DNA of 64,000 bases from Chitinophagales bacterium. GTDB lineage: Bacteria; Bacteroidota; Bacteroidia; Chitinophagales; Chitinophagaceae. Position numbers and translations under genes: made by a program. Location: NCBI GenBank assembly GCA_030832085.1, contig JAURJU010000050.1, positions 124,001 to 188,000 of the forward strand, read 5' to 3'. Positions 27,513-37,714 of this stretch are shown piece by piece. A model generated the notes under the pieces. The model made no database searches and had not been told where the DNA came from. It was given only the letters and a program-made list of their open reading frames with translations. Each line of letters begins with the position of its first letter. Within the stretch, counting starts at the first letter, position 1.

Positions 27513-28850
27513 TTAACGCAGCACCATTTGACGGTCAGCATCTAGGCGAATCAGGATGAAAAGAAGTATAGAAAAGGTAATCAGGGATGTACCGCCATAG
27601 CTCATGAAGGGAAGGGTAATCCCAATGACGGGTATGATGCCGATGGTCATTCCAACATTGATGAAAACGTGAAAGAAAAACACGGAGGCTACACCATAGG
27701 CATAGGTCCGGCTGAACACGCTCCTTTGTCTTTCAGCCATATGGATGATCCTGAACAGCATAAAGAGATAAAGACCCAGCAAAGCGATGCTGCCGACGAA
27801 ACCAAAGCCTTCGCCGATGGTACAAAAAATGAAGTCCGTCCTTTGTTCGGGGACAAAGTCATACCTTGTTTGTGTTCCCTTCATCAATCCTTTGCCCCAA
27901 AATCCACCAGAACCAATCGCAATTTTGCTTTGCTTTACGTTATAGTTGCCTGCTTTTTTCTTATCCTCCATCTTCTTGATGTCTTCTTCAGACATGGATT
28001 CTGTATCTACCTGAAAATCCTTTCCAACAGTGGCATAAATGCGCTGCACCTGATAGGGTTTTAGGACATTGTTGAAAAAATAGGGAACAGCAAACCTTTG
28101 AATGCCAACCGCAATGGCCCAAATGCTGATGATGAGCACCAGCACTGACTTATTCCGTTTGATCAGCCTTTGCAATCCATAGATGAATCCAATGGCGCCA
28201 AGAGACAGGATGATGGCCAATACATTCTGGTCAATCAACAAGGTCATCACCACAAGCATTGCAATTGAAAAACCGATCACCAAAACGGCAGATGGAAGCC
28301 CTTCCCGGTACATGACCAGAAAAAATGAAAAATATACCAATGCGAGTCCTGTTTCACTTTGCAGAATTGTCAAAACAGCAGGTACCAATACCAGGCAAGC
28401 AGCAACCAACTGAGACCGCAGCTTCCTGAAGTTCAGGTCCGTCGAAGAAAGGTATTTTGCCAGTGCAAGGTTGACAAATACCTTGCATAATTCGGCAGGC
28501 TGCAATTGGAACCCTGAAAACCGTATGATGGACTTTGTCCCTTTTACGTCAGTATGAAAAGGGAAGACCAGTATCAACAGGATCAACCCTGCAAAGTAAA
28601 GTATATTGGAAGTGGCTGTAAAAAATTTGCTATCCATGAGCAAGATGAATACTGCCAGTACTGCAGAAAGAAAAAAATACAGGAGCTGTCTGCTGTAGTC
28701 CGTCTTGAAGGAAAGAAATCCAGTGATGATGTTTTCATCCCTGTATGTTGTTGCAAAAATGCTGGCAATGCCAGTCAACACAAGGACCAGGTAGACGCCA
28801 ACCAAGGTCCAATCAACCCCTTTGGACATATCAAACGAATTGTTCTTCAT
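27513..28850 (-). CDS. rodA: Rod shape-determining protein RodA
   Basis: 445 aa SEDS family; VFINVGMTIGIIPVIGITLPFMSYGGTSLITF. Confidence 0.95.
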   Translation of the reverse strand: MKNNSFDMSKGVDWTLVGVYLVLVLTGIASIFATTYRDENIITGFLSFKTDYSRQLLYFFLSAVLAVFILLMDSKFFTATSNILYFAGLILLILVFPFHTDVKGTKSIIRFSGFQLQPAELCKVFVNLALAKYLSSTDLNFRKLRSQLVAACLVLVPAVLTILQSETGLALVYFSFFLVMYREGLPSAVLVIGFSIAMLVVMTLLIDQNVLAIILSLGAIGFIYGLQRLIKRNKSVLVLIISIWAIAVGIQRFAVPYFFNNVLKPYQVQRIYATVGKDFQVDTESMSEEDIKKMEDKKKAGNYNVKQSKIAIGSGGFWGKGLMKGTQTRYDFVPEQRTDFIFCTIGEGFGFVGSIALLGLYLFMLFRIIHMAERQRSVFSRTYAYGVASVFFFHVFINVGMTIGIIPVIGITLPFMSYGGTSLITFSILLFILIRLDADRQMVLR

Positions 28851-30876
28851 TTTCGGGTTTAATGGCTGAAAGATGGTATACCGTGATGCTTGACTTTTTG
28901 TCTTGGTTTTGACGTTGGGGAAGATTGCCTGAGGCTGTTGCTTTTAGCTGCAGTTTTCGCATCTTTTCCCTCCGGAGAGAATCCAGCCTGCTGCGTTTCT
29001 GCCTGACAATCGGTAGGATAATCTCAGTATTTTCTATCCGCTCCACTTCTTTCCACCTTGCAGCAGAGAGGGTATCACGGAGGTACTTCTCCATCACCAG
29101 CGCTGCCATGGGGCCAGCCCATGTGGCTCCAAACCCGGCGTTTTCCACTATAACGGCAACAGCTATTGTCGGATTTTCCCTGGGAGCAAAACATACAAAC
29201 CATGAATGGTCTTTCAATTTTTCCCGCTTCCCATAAATGATGCCATAGTTTTCTGCAGTGCCCGTCTTGGCTGCTACAGAAATGCCCTCGATTCTTGCAA
29301 CACCACCAGTTCCTTGCTCAACAACATCCTGCATTCCAAGCTGGACGATCTCATAGGTTTCTGCTGAAATATTGGTCACCTGGTGTTTTTTCTTATAGGG
29401 ATTCAATACAGTATCCGTCTGCAATTGGCCATCAATTGATTTCACAAAATGGGGAGTATAATAATATCCCTTGTTGGCAATGATGCACATCATGTTGGCC
29501 ATCTGTAGCGGCGTTGCCTGCATCTCACCCTGCCCTATGCCCAGGAATACATTGGTGCAGGAACTCCAGGACCTGTTGTACAAGCGGTTGTAAAAACTGG
29601 TATCAACGATCAACCCCTTGTCTTCGCTCGGCAGATCTACCCCCAATCTTACTCCCATCCCAAACGAGTTCATGTACTGCTTCCATTTCAGGTATCCCTT
29701 GGCTGTGCCGCCCAACCTGGGATTGTCCACGGCAAGCCTGTAGAGATGTGAGAAATAACTGTTGCATGAATTGGCCAAAGCCACCCTCAAATTGCCTGCA
29801 TGTCCTGGTGTCTTGTGTGTGCATCCTATGGGCCTTCTGCATCCAAAATAAGCTCCTCCACAACCCAATCCAAAAGACGGTGTTATAACCCCCTCGTCGA
29901 GTGCAATCAATGCTCCCGTTGGTTTGATGGTTGAGCCAGGTGGATATTGACCTTTGATGGCCCGGTTGAACAAGGGCCTCGCCGTATCCCGCAACATCCA
30001 TGAAAAATTGTTTTTTCTTTGGTTCCCGGTCAACATGTTCGGATCATAGGTGGGACCGCTTGCCATCGCAATGATTCCACCGGATCTGGGGTCGATGGCT
30101 ACAATGGCGCCAAGTTTATTTTTCAGCATGCGCTCTGCAATGACCTGTACATCGATGTCAATATAGGTCCTCAGGTTGCGCCCGGCTATGGCAACGGAAT
30201 CATAGAGCCCTTTTTCATAAGACCCCACTATCCTGTTTTTATTGTCTTTAATTTGGTATCTCACGCCCCTTTGCCCCATCAATATGGGTTCATAAAATCG
30301 CTCCAACCCACTCAAACCCATGTAATCACCCATTTGGTAATAGTAATTGGTTTTTTTCAAAATGCTGGAGTCCACCTCCCCAACATAGCCAAGTATGTGG
30401 GCTGCCGCTTTGAATGGGTATGAACGAATTGGTCTTTCCTGAAGAAAAAAACCAGGTTCAAAGCGAAAAATGTTTTCTTGCAACTGCACAAATGTTTCAA
30501 GCGACAAGGAAGATTCAAATATGGAAGGACGGTACCGGCCATTTTTAACAATGGCCCCAATCACCCTTTCCCGAAACTCCTCCAGGTCAATTTTAAGAAT
30601 GTTGCAAATTCCCAATGTATCCAAACCCTTGAGTTGGGTTGGCATCACCATGAGGTCATAGGTCTGTGTATTTTCAAGAATTGATCTTCCCTTCCGATCA
30701 AAAATGATTCCCCGGTCTGGATAAACAATTTTCTTGCTTACCGCATTGTCAAGCGCAAGCAGGTCATATTTGGTTGAAGCAAATTGCAGGAAAAGCAACC
30801 TGATGCCCAGGATTACAAAGGAAACCAAGAAGAGCAGCTTGATGACGTTTTGTCTGGACTGGTTGAATGCAGGCAT
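28831..30876 (-). CDS. mrdA: Penicillin-binding protein 2
   Basis: 681 aa; PPGSTIKP (SxxK), SCNSYFSHL (SxN), AAKTGTAEN (KTG). Confidence 0.95.
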   Translation of the reverse strand: MPAFNQSRQNVIKLLFLVSFVILGIRLLFLQFASTKYDLLALDNAVSKKIVYPDRGIIFDRKGRSILENTQTYDLMVMPTQLKGLDTLGICNILKIDLEEFRERVIGAIVKNGRYRPSIFESSLSLETFVQLQENIFRFEPGFFLQERPIRSYPFKAAAHILGYVGEVDSSILKKTNYYYQMGDYMGLSGLERFYEPILMGQRGVRYQIKDNKNRIVGSYEKGLYDSVAIAGRNLRTYIDIDVQVIAERMLKNKLGAIVAIDPRSGGIIAMASGPTYDPNMLTGNQRKNNFSWMLRDTARPLFNRAIKGQYPPGSTIKPTGALIALDEGVITPSFGLGCGGAYFGCRRPIGCTHKTPGHAGNLRVALANSCNSYFSHLYRLAVDNPRLGGTAKGYLKWKQYMNSFGMGVRLGVDLPSEDKGLIVDTSFYNRLYNRSWSSCTNVFLGIGQGEMQATPLQMANMMCIIANKGYYYTPHFVKSIDGQLQTDTVLNPYKKKHQVTNISAETYEIVQLGMQDVVEQGTGGVARIEGISVAAKTGTAENYGIIYGKREKLKDHSWFVCFAPRENPTIAVAVIVENAGFGATWAGPMAALVMEKYLRDTLSAARWKEVERIENTEIILPIVRQKRSRLDSLRREKMRKLQLKATASGNLPQRQNQDKKSSITVYHLSAIKPENEEQFV

Positions 30877-30918
30877 AAATGAAATAGGATTACGCTATAA
30901 AATTACAGCTTTGCAAAA

Positions 30919-31440
30919 TTAGCGCAGTTTTGATTTTCGGTTGAGGAAGAGGTCTGTGATGGATATCAGCAAAAGACTCACCAAAGTAGTTGCAATCAAC
31001 TTTCCAAGAAAATAAAGAAAACTTCCGAACTGCATCCATTCGAGCAATATAAGATAGAAATGGTGCAGCAACGTGAGCATGACCAGATAGGTGGTATAGG
31101 GCACAGGCCCCATTGTTTTCTTGGACGGTTCTTCGTTTCCCCAATCTGTCGCTTCTTTTGGAAGCAACAAATTGACCAGGAATGGCCTGATGTAAGCAAT
31201 CAATACGCAAGCGGCGGTATGAAGGCCTGGAGTCTTGAAAAACATATCGCTTGTCATCCCTGCTGCAAATCCAATGAAGAGCAGTGCAGCCCTGCCAATC
31301 CTGAATGGCAACCACAAAATAAATGCAAAATAAAAATAAGGAACAATGAATTGGTGCAAGGGGGGAATCTTGCTGAGCACAAAAATCTGGATGAACAACA
31401 TCACAGCGAACCTGAAAATATTTTTTATGATGAGGCTCAT
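30919..31440 (-). CDS. mreD: Rod shape-determining protein MreD
   Basis: 173 aa multi-TM; position between mreC and mrdA. Confidence 0.8.
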   Translation of the reverse strand: MSLIIKNIFRFAVMLFIQIFVLSKIPPLHQFIVPYFYFAFILWLPFRIGRAALLFIGFAAGMTSDMFFKTPGLHTAACVLIAYIRPFLVNLLLPKEATDWGNEEPSKKTMGPVPYTTYLVMLTLLHHFYLILLEWMQFGSFLYFLGKLIATTLVSLLLISITDLFLNRKSKLR

Positions 31441-32285
31441 TCCTTGATCAGTGTACTTTTCAATTTGTCCATTTCTTCTTGCAACAGGTTTTTTACCACA
31501 TAAGCGTGTTGAACCGTATAAAAGTCTACAGCGGTCTTGATCTTCAGCTTGTAGGTGTTCGTCTCCTGGTCTTGTTCAACTTTTTCGACAAAACCAATCG
31601 GCAACCCGGGCGGAAATTTGTCTGAATATGTACTGGTCACCACAGTATCCCCCTTCTTCACTTCAATGGTCTTTGGAATTTTATTGAGGACTAAAAAACG
31701 GGGATCCTTGCCATCCCAACTGACCTCTCCCAATCCGCTGCCTTTTTTCAAAACAGCAATTACCTTCGACTGTCTGTGAAGCAAACTCATCACAATGGAC
31801 ATGTTCTTGCTGACATTGACTACAGTTCCAATCAATCCATCGGTCCCCACTACGGCCATGTTGGGTTCTATGCCCTGATCACTGCCTCTGTGGAGTACGA
31901 TGATATTTTGTTGCAGAAACACTGAGTTGGAAATGATTTTGGCAGAAAAATATTGAAACTGCCGAAAGCCTGCCAATGAATCAACCAAAGCAGTATCAGA
32001 TACGAGGCGAAAGGCCGTATCAGCATAAAGACTGCCAGAGGGCAGGTAAGAAAGCAGCTTGGCATTTTCCTCCCGAAGTGATTCATTTTGCTTGTTCAGC
32101 GTAAAAAATGTTTCGACACCATTGACTTTTTTGTTCAATTCTCCTGCAACCTCGTTGGAAAACATACCATATGCAGTTTGGTGAAACCGGTTGTAGCTGA
32201 ACAACATTGAAAGGGCCACTCCCTGCATGACAAGAAAAAAAATGAAGACTGAGTATCGCTTGAGAAATAAAAAAACGTTGCGCAT
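31437..32285 (-). CDS. mreC: Rod shape-determining protein MreC
   Basis: 282 aa; N-terminal TM, MreC-like beta domain (VGTDGLIGTVVNVSKNMSIVMSLLHRQSKVIAVLKK). Confidence 0.92.
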   Translation of the reverse strand: MRNVFLFLKRYSVFIFFLVMQGVALSMLFSYNRFHQTAYGMFSNEVAGELNKKVNGVETFFTLNKQNESLREENAKLLSYLPSGSLYADTAFRLVSDTALVDSLAGFRQFQYFSAKIISNSVFLQQNIIVLHRGSDQGIEPNMAVVGTDGLIGTVVNVSKNMSIVMSLLHRQSKVIAVLKKGSGLGEVSWDGKDPRFLVLNKIPKTIEVKKGDTVVTSTYSDKFPPGLPIGFVEKVEQDQETNTYKLKIKTAVDFYTVQHAYVVKNLLQEEMDKLKSTLIKE

Positions 32286-32321
32286 GGAGATCTTGCTCCT
32301 AAGGGTTTAATGTTCCAATGA

Positions 32322-33347
32322 CTAGCGCATGATGAAAGGGAAATTATGGTAATTCTTCAAAGCCAGACCAGTACCCCTCACCACACTTTTCAGTGGATCT
32401 TCTGCGATATGAACAGGTAGCTTTATTTTTTGTGCCAGGCGCTTGTCCAGACCCCTCAGCAATGCACCACCACCGGTTAGGTATAGCCCCCTCTTGTAAA
32501 TGTCTGAAGCAAGTTCAGGGGGGGTTGTTTCCAGCGCCTTTAAAATGGCTTCCTCAATTTTAAAAATTGATTTTTCCAATGCTTCTGCAATCTCCTGGTA
32601 GCTTACCATGATTTGCTTCGGAATTCCTGTCACCAAATCCCTACCGTTCACCGGGATATCATCGGGAGGGGATTCCAGGTCTTTCATTGCAGCACCAATG
32701 TGAATCTTGATCTGCTCAGCAGTCCGCTCACCAATCAACAAACTGTGGTATCTCCTCAATGCCTCCATGATATCGGCAGTGAATTCATCTCCTGCAATCC
32801 TGATGGATTGGTCGCAAACAATTCCAGCCAATGCGATAACGGTAATGCCTGTGGTTCCGCCACCAATATCAATGATCATGTTTCCGATTGGTTCCGTCAC
32901 ATCAATGCCAATACCCAATGCAGCAGCCATCGGTTCGTGGATCAGGTACACTTCTTTTGCACCGGCTTGTTCTGCACTGTCCCGGACGGCCCTTTTTTCC
33001 ACTTCTGTGATGCTGGATGGAATACAAATCATCATCTTCCAACTTGGGGGGAACAATGGCTTCTTGGGGTAGATCAACTTGATCATTTCCCTTATCATCA
33101 GTTCTGCAGCATTGAAATCTGCAATTACACCATCTCTTAAAGGTCTTACCGTTCTAATGCTTTCATGGGTTTTTTCATGCATCAACAAAGCCTTTTTTCC
33201 CACTGCCAACAACTGCTTTGGATTGTTCCTATCCAGTGCCACAATAGAAGGCTCGTTCACCACAATTTCATCGTTGTGGATGATCAGCGTATTTGCAGTG
33301 CCAAGATCAATGGCGATATCCTGTGTAAACCATGTAAAAAGTCCCAT
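32322..33347 (-). CDS. mreB: Rod shape-determining protein MreB
   Basis: 341 aa actin-like; IAIDLGTANTLI, IIDIGGGTTGITVIAL, LTGGGALLRGLD. Confidence 0.98.
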   Translation of the reverse strand: MGLFTWFTQDIAIDLGTANTLIIHNDEIVVNEPSIVALDRNNPKQLLAVGKKALLMHEKTHESIRTVRPLRDGVIADFNAAELMIREMIKLIYPKKPLFPPSWKMMICIPSSITEVEKRAVRDSAEQAGAKEVYLIHEPMAAALGIGIDVTEPIGNMIIDIGGGTTGITVIALAGIVCDQSIRIAGDEFTADIMEALRRYHSLLIGERTAEQIKIHIGAAMKDLESPPDDIPVNGRDLVTGIPKQIMVSYQEIAEALEKSIFKIEEAILKALETTPPELASDIYKRGLYLTGGGALLRGLDKRLAQKIKLPVHIAEDPLKSVVRGTGLALKNYHNFPFIMR

Positions 33348-33454
33348 TATTGCTGTATTTTAAGCGCTTCACAAAGTTCAAATAAATAAATCAATAAACA
33401 ATCATGAATTTTATTGAAATCCCATTTTGTATGTCTGGGAAAGCAGAATAGCAA

Positions 33455-34738
33455 TCAGGGCTTAAACTCATGGCCAATGTCTTTTCTGAAAGCCATGTTT
33501 TCAAAGCTTATTTTTTGAATGGCTTGCAACGATCGGCTGACGGAAGATCCAATGCTTTCACCATAGGAAGTTACTGCTGCAACCCGGCCACCACTTGTAA
33601 CCAGGTTCTCGCCTTGCTGGCCAATCCCTGCATGAAATACCATGGTTTCTGCTGGAAACACAGTATCAAGGCCGTGTATGGTCTTCCCCCGTTCATATTC
33701 ACCTGGGTATCCACCGCTCACCAAAACCACTGTAGCAGCAGCCCTTGGATCTATTTTCACCTCGACTTCAGAAAGCCTGTTCTGGTCCATGGCCAGGAAC
33801 AGATCCACCAAATCAGATTCCAACCTGGGCATCACAACTTCTGTTTCAGGATCACCCATCCGGCAATTGTATTCTATCACAAAGGGTTCACCCCCAACAT
33901 TGATCAATCCGAAAAATACAAAGCCATGGTAGACAAGTCCTTCCTTTTCCAAACCCGAAATGGTAGGAACGACAACCCTTTCGAGCACTTTTTCCATGAA
34001 TGCACCCTGGGCAAATGGAACCGGACTGACGGCGCCCATACCCCCTGTGTTAGGACCCATGTCTCCCTCCCCAATGCGCTTATAGTCTTTGGCTTCAGGT
34101 AGCAAAACAAACTGGCGGCCATTGGTCAAGGCAAACACACTCATTTCAACACCTGCAAGAAACTGTTCAACCACCACCTTTTCACTTGCTGCACCAAAAC
34201 GTGCAGAAAGGATCATTGCTTCAAAATTAGAAAGTGCTTCCTCATGGGTTGCTGCAATTACAACACCTTTTCCGGCTGCCAGTCCGTCTGCCTTCAAGAC
34301 GATGGGCAGTGCGTGTGCTTTCAGATAGGCGATGCCGTCCAGGTAATTTTCCTTTGTAAATTCCTTGTATGCCGCTGTGGGTATGCCCTGGCGCTCCATA
34401 AATGCCTTGGCAAAAGCCTTGCTGCCTTCCAACCTTGCTGCAGCTGCAGAGGGCCCCACCACAATGGTATTGGAGAGCGCAGGATCCGCCTTGATGTAAT
34501 CGTAAATGCCATTCACCAATGGATCTTCCGGACCAACCACCACCATTCCAATGGCTTGTGCTTTGCAAAAAGCTGTTATGGCGCTGAAATCTCCCACCCC
34601 CATGGCAACATTCTCACCGATGGCTGCAGTACCTGGGTTGCCAGGTGCAATGTAGAGGCGGTTGCAATGTTTACTTTGCTTGATTTTCCAGGCAAGTGCA
34701 TGTTCCCTGCCGCCAGCACCCAAAAGCAATATATTCAT
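33455..34738 (-). CDS. purD: Phosphoribosylamine-glycine ligase
   Basis: 427 aa; MNILLLGAGGREHALAWKIKQS, GDMGPNTGGMGAVSPVP. Confidence 0.97.
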   Translation of the reverse strand: MNILLLGAGGREHALAWKIKQSKHCNRLYIAPGNPGTAAIGENVAMGVGDFSAITAFCKAQAIGMVVVGPEDPLVNGIYDYIKADPALSNTIVVGPSAAAARLEGSKAFAKAFMERQGIPTAAYKEFTKENYLDGIAYLKAHALPIVLKADGLAAGKGVVIAATHEEALSNFEAMILSARFGAASEKVVVEQFLAGVEMSVFALTNGRQFVLLPEAKDYKRIGEGDMGPNTGGMGAVSPVPFAQGAFMEKVLERVVVPTISGLEKEGLVYHGFVFFGLINVGGEPFVIEYNCRMGDPETEVVMPRLESDLVDLFLAMDQNRLSEVEVKIDPRAAATVVLVSGGYPGEYERGKTIHGLDTVFPAETMVFHAGIGQQGENLVTSGGRVAAVTSYGESIGSSVSRSLQAIQKISFENMAFRKDIGHEFKP

Positions 34739-34819
34739 GGTTGTTGTTTATTGTTTTCCGAAAAGCGTCGCGCGAAGATACAAATTGCTTATTTTAGGCA
34801 AATCAACAAATACAGTAGC

Positions 34820-36523
34820 ATGTCTTCCAACCAAAACACAAACCATCCGAAGGGCCTCTATATCCTTTTTTCAACAGAAATGTGGGAGCGTTTCAACTAC
34901 TACGGAATGCGGGCCATACTGGTGCTGTTCATGACCAAGGCCCTGATGTTTGACAAAACCCTCGCATCGCAACTCTACGGAAGCTATACCAGCCTTATAT
35001 ACCTGACGCCATTGATTGGAGGATTCATGGCAGACCGCTATTGGGGAAACAAGAAGTCGATCATCGCTGGTGGACTCACCATGGCTTTGGGAGAATTCAT
35101 CCTGTTCTTTTGCGCATCAGTATATGACACCAACAGTTCCCTCTCCACCTTTTTGTTTTTCAGTGGTTTGGGTTTCATGATTGCAGGCAACGGTTTTTTC
35201 AAACCCAACATTTCCTCAATGGTAGGACAACTCTATCCGGTTGGAGACCGGAGAATTGATCCTGCCTATACCATTTTCTACATGGGCATCAATGTGGGCG
35301 GGGCACTGGGACCATTCCTGTGCGGCGCTTTTGGCGACACCGGCAATCCAGCCGATTTCAAGTGGGCATTTCTTGTTGCAGGCATTGGCATGTTGCTGAG
35401 TGTGCTGGTACAAAGGATGTTCCAGGAAAAATACCTCGTGAACCATGAAGGGAATCCAATTGGAGAAGTGCCGGAAGGCACTAAGGCAGCATTGCTGAAC
35501 CCTGTTCTAATGACTGTAGGACTTGGCCTTTTTGCCTCCCTCATGATTTCGTTGTTGTACATTGATGCAAGGATTTTCAGCTTTCTTTTTTACCTGCTGA
35601 TCGGGTCTTTGCTTTTGATTCTGTTTGTGATCTTCAGCGATAAAAGCCTTTCTGTCATTGACAAGAAAAAGGTTGGCGTGATTTTTATTGTTTCATTCTT
35701 TGTTGTTTTCTTCTGGAGTGCCTTTGAACAAGCGGGCGCATCCCTTACTTTTTTTGCTGATGAACAAACTGACAGGACCCTGGGCTGGTCAATCCCCGTT
35801 TGGACAATTTATATTGCTTCTGCGGGTCTGTTGTTCTTCATCTTCAAACTGTACCATCGCGCTAAAAACAACCTCTCTGCACAGGACGTTTTGTTGAGAA
35901 ATGTTGTGTACCTCTTGCTACTGCTGTTGACAGTGGGCATTTTTTACCTGAATTTCAATATCCTTGCACAAGGCGCTCCGTCGTTGTTGTTTGATGAAGT
36001 GCCAGCCAGCTTTTTCCAATCACTCAACTCTACATATGTGGTGGTTTTTGCTCCTGTCTTTGCATGGCTTTGGATCAAGCTTGGCAAGCATGAACCTTCC
36101 TCTCCCACCAAGATGGCCATAGGCCTGTTCTTGCTTGCCTTGGGATATTTGTGGATCAGCGTGGGTGTAAAAAACATTCAACCTGGCATGAAGGTAACCA
36201 TGATCTGGCTTGCGGGGCTTTATATGCTCCACACCTGGGGAGAACTCTGTCTCTCACCCATCGGGTTATCCCTTGTCAATAAACTTGCTCCATTGAAGCT
36301 GGCTTCATTGTTGATGGCGGTCTGGTTTTTGGCGAGCGCCTTCGCCAACAAATTGGCTGGTCAGCTCAGTGCATTGTATCCTGAAAACAAATCCACTTCA
36401 TTTCTTGGATTCGAGATGCACAACATGTATGACTTCTTCATGCTGTTTGTGATCCTTTCTGGTATTGCATCGTTGATCCTGTTCTTCCTGACCAAATGGT
36501 TGCAAAAAATGATGAACTCCTAA
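34820..36523 (+). CDS. POT/PTR-family peptide MFS transporter
   Basis: HPKGLYILFSTEMWERFNYYGMRAILVLFMTKAL, GGFMADRYWGNKKSIIAGG; start placed at ATG 34820 rather than the upstream-extended ORF (34244). Confidence 0.95.
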   Translation: MSSNQNTNHPKGLYILFSTEMWERFNYYGMRAILVLFMTKALMFDKTLASQLYGSYTSLIYLTPLIGGFMADRYWGNKKSIIAGGLTMALGEFILFFCASVYDTNSSLSTFLFFSGLGFMIAGNGFFKPNISSMVGQLYPVGDRRIDPAYTIFYMGINVGGALGPFLCGAFGDTGNPADFKWAFLVAGIGMLLSVLVQRMFQEKYLVNHEGNPIGEVPEGTKAALLNPVLMTVGLGLFASLMISLLYIDARIFSFLFYLLIGSLLLILFVIFSDKSLSVIDKKKVGVIFIVSFFVVFFWSAFEQAGASLTFFADEQTDRTLGWSIPVWTIYIASAGLLFFIFKLYHRAKNNLSAQDVLLRNVVYLLLLLLTVGIFYLNFNILAQGAPSLLFDEVPASFFQSLNSTYVVVFAPVFAWLWIKLGKHEPSSPTKMAIGLFLLALGYLWISVGVKNIQPGMKVTMIWLAGLYMLHTWGELCLSPIGLSLVNKLAPLKLASLLMAVWFLASAFANKLAGQLSALYPENKSTSFLGFEMHNMYDFFMLFVILSGIASLILFFLTKWLQKMMNS

Positions 36524-36643
36524 ACACAGTTGTCAGCAAGTACCTTTAGGGATGAAAAAAGCCAGCCATTTGTTGACCCTGAAACATGATAAGGGAATTT
36601 GCATTGAACGCTTTTTCCCAAGCCGCATCAACCATCCAACACC

Positions 36644-37702
36644 ATGCAGACAAGAGCCCTGAAATTTGCCGCCCCACTCAGCATTTATGTGCTTTCCTGT
36701 TGCGCATTCAGCCAAGAAGGGTGGACGATTGCACTTCCGTTGATCTATGTGTTCCTTTTCATTCCATTGGTTGAACTTGTTTTTCCTCCTTCTCCTGACA
36801 ACCTCAGTGAAGCCGAGGAACAGGTTGCAAAAGAGGATCGGCTTTACGATATTTGGCTCTACATCATGGTTCCACTGCAATATGCTGCGCTGTTCATGTT
36901 CCTCAAAACCATACGGGAATCCAACCTCACGGCACTTGAAACAATTGGCAGGATCATCGCAATGGGTCTGCTTTGTGGCACTTTCGGCATCAATGTGGCA
37001 CATGAACTTGGACACAGAAAAAAACGCTACGAGCGACAGATGGCCAAAGCACTTTTGCTGACTTCACTCTACATGCATTTTTACATTGAACACAACAAGG
37101 GGCACCATAAAAATGTCTCTACCCATGAAGATCCGAGCAGCGCCAGAAAAGGAGAAACTGTTTACTTTTTTTATTGCAGGTCCATTGCAATGGGATTTGC
37201 ATCTGCTTGGAAAATTGCGGCAGAAGAACAGAGGAAAAAAGGCCTTCCTGTATTGCACTACAGCAACCAAATGCTTCAATTCCAAGCCATTCAACTTGTT
37301 CTGATCACCACCATTTTCATGTATTTCGGAAGCTCAGCACTCTTCTGTTTTCTAGCAGCCGCTGGATTGGGTATTTTGTTGCTGGAAACAGTCAACTACA
37401 TAGAACACTATGGGTTGGAAAGGAAAAAAACCCATGAAGGATATGAAAGGGCAATGCCTGAACACAGCTGGAACAGCAGCCACATCGTAGGGAGATTGAT
37501 GCTTTTTGAATTGTCAAGGCACAGCGATCATCATTATATGGCCAGCAGGAAATACCAAGTACTCCGGCACCATGAGCATGCACCACAGATGCCAACAGGC
37601 TATCCCGGTATGGTACTGCTTTCATTGGTTCCTCCTGTTTGGTTTGGCATCATGCACAAAAGAATTGATAGCTACCAAAAGAAAAAATCATTGCAACAAT
37701 AA
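36644..37702 (+). CDS. AlkB-like alkane 1-monooxygenase / membrane fatty-acid-desaturase-fold di-iron enzyme
   Basis: 352 aa; NVAHELGHRKK, IEHNKGHHKNVST, VNYIEHYGLERKK, LSRHSDHHY histidine boxes. Confidence 0.88.
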   Translation: MQTRALKFAAPLSIYVLSCCAFSQEGWTIALPLIYVFLFIPLVELVFPPSPDNLSEAEEQVAKEDRLYDIWLYIMVPLQYAALFMFLKTIRESNLTALETIGRIIAMGLLCGTFGINVAHELGHRKKRYERQMAKALLLTSLYMHFYIEHNKGHHKNVSTHEDPSSARKGETVYFFYCRSIAMGFASAWKIAAEEQRKKGLPVLHYSNQMLQFQAIQLVLITTIFMYFGSSALFCFLAAAGLGILLLETVNYIEHYGLERKKTHEGYERAMPEHSWNSSHIVGRLMLFELSRHSDHHYMASRKYQVLRHHEHAPQMPTGYPGMVLLSLVPPVWFGIMHKRIDSYQKKKSLQQ

Positions 37703-37714
37703 CAAGTGTCCTGT

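Noticed and set aside
32613-33140. 175-aa plus-strand ORF
   Set aside because: Antisense to mreB; no credible start context or domain.
34244-34819. N-terminal 192-codon extension of the POT transporter ORF
   Set aside because: Runs antisense through purD; the transporter's conserved start is the ATG at 34820.
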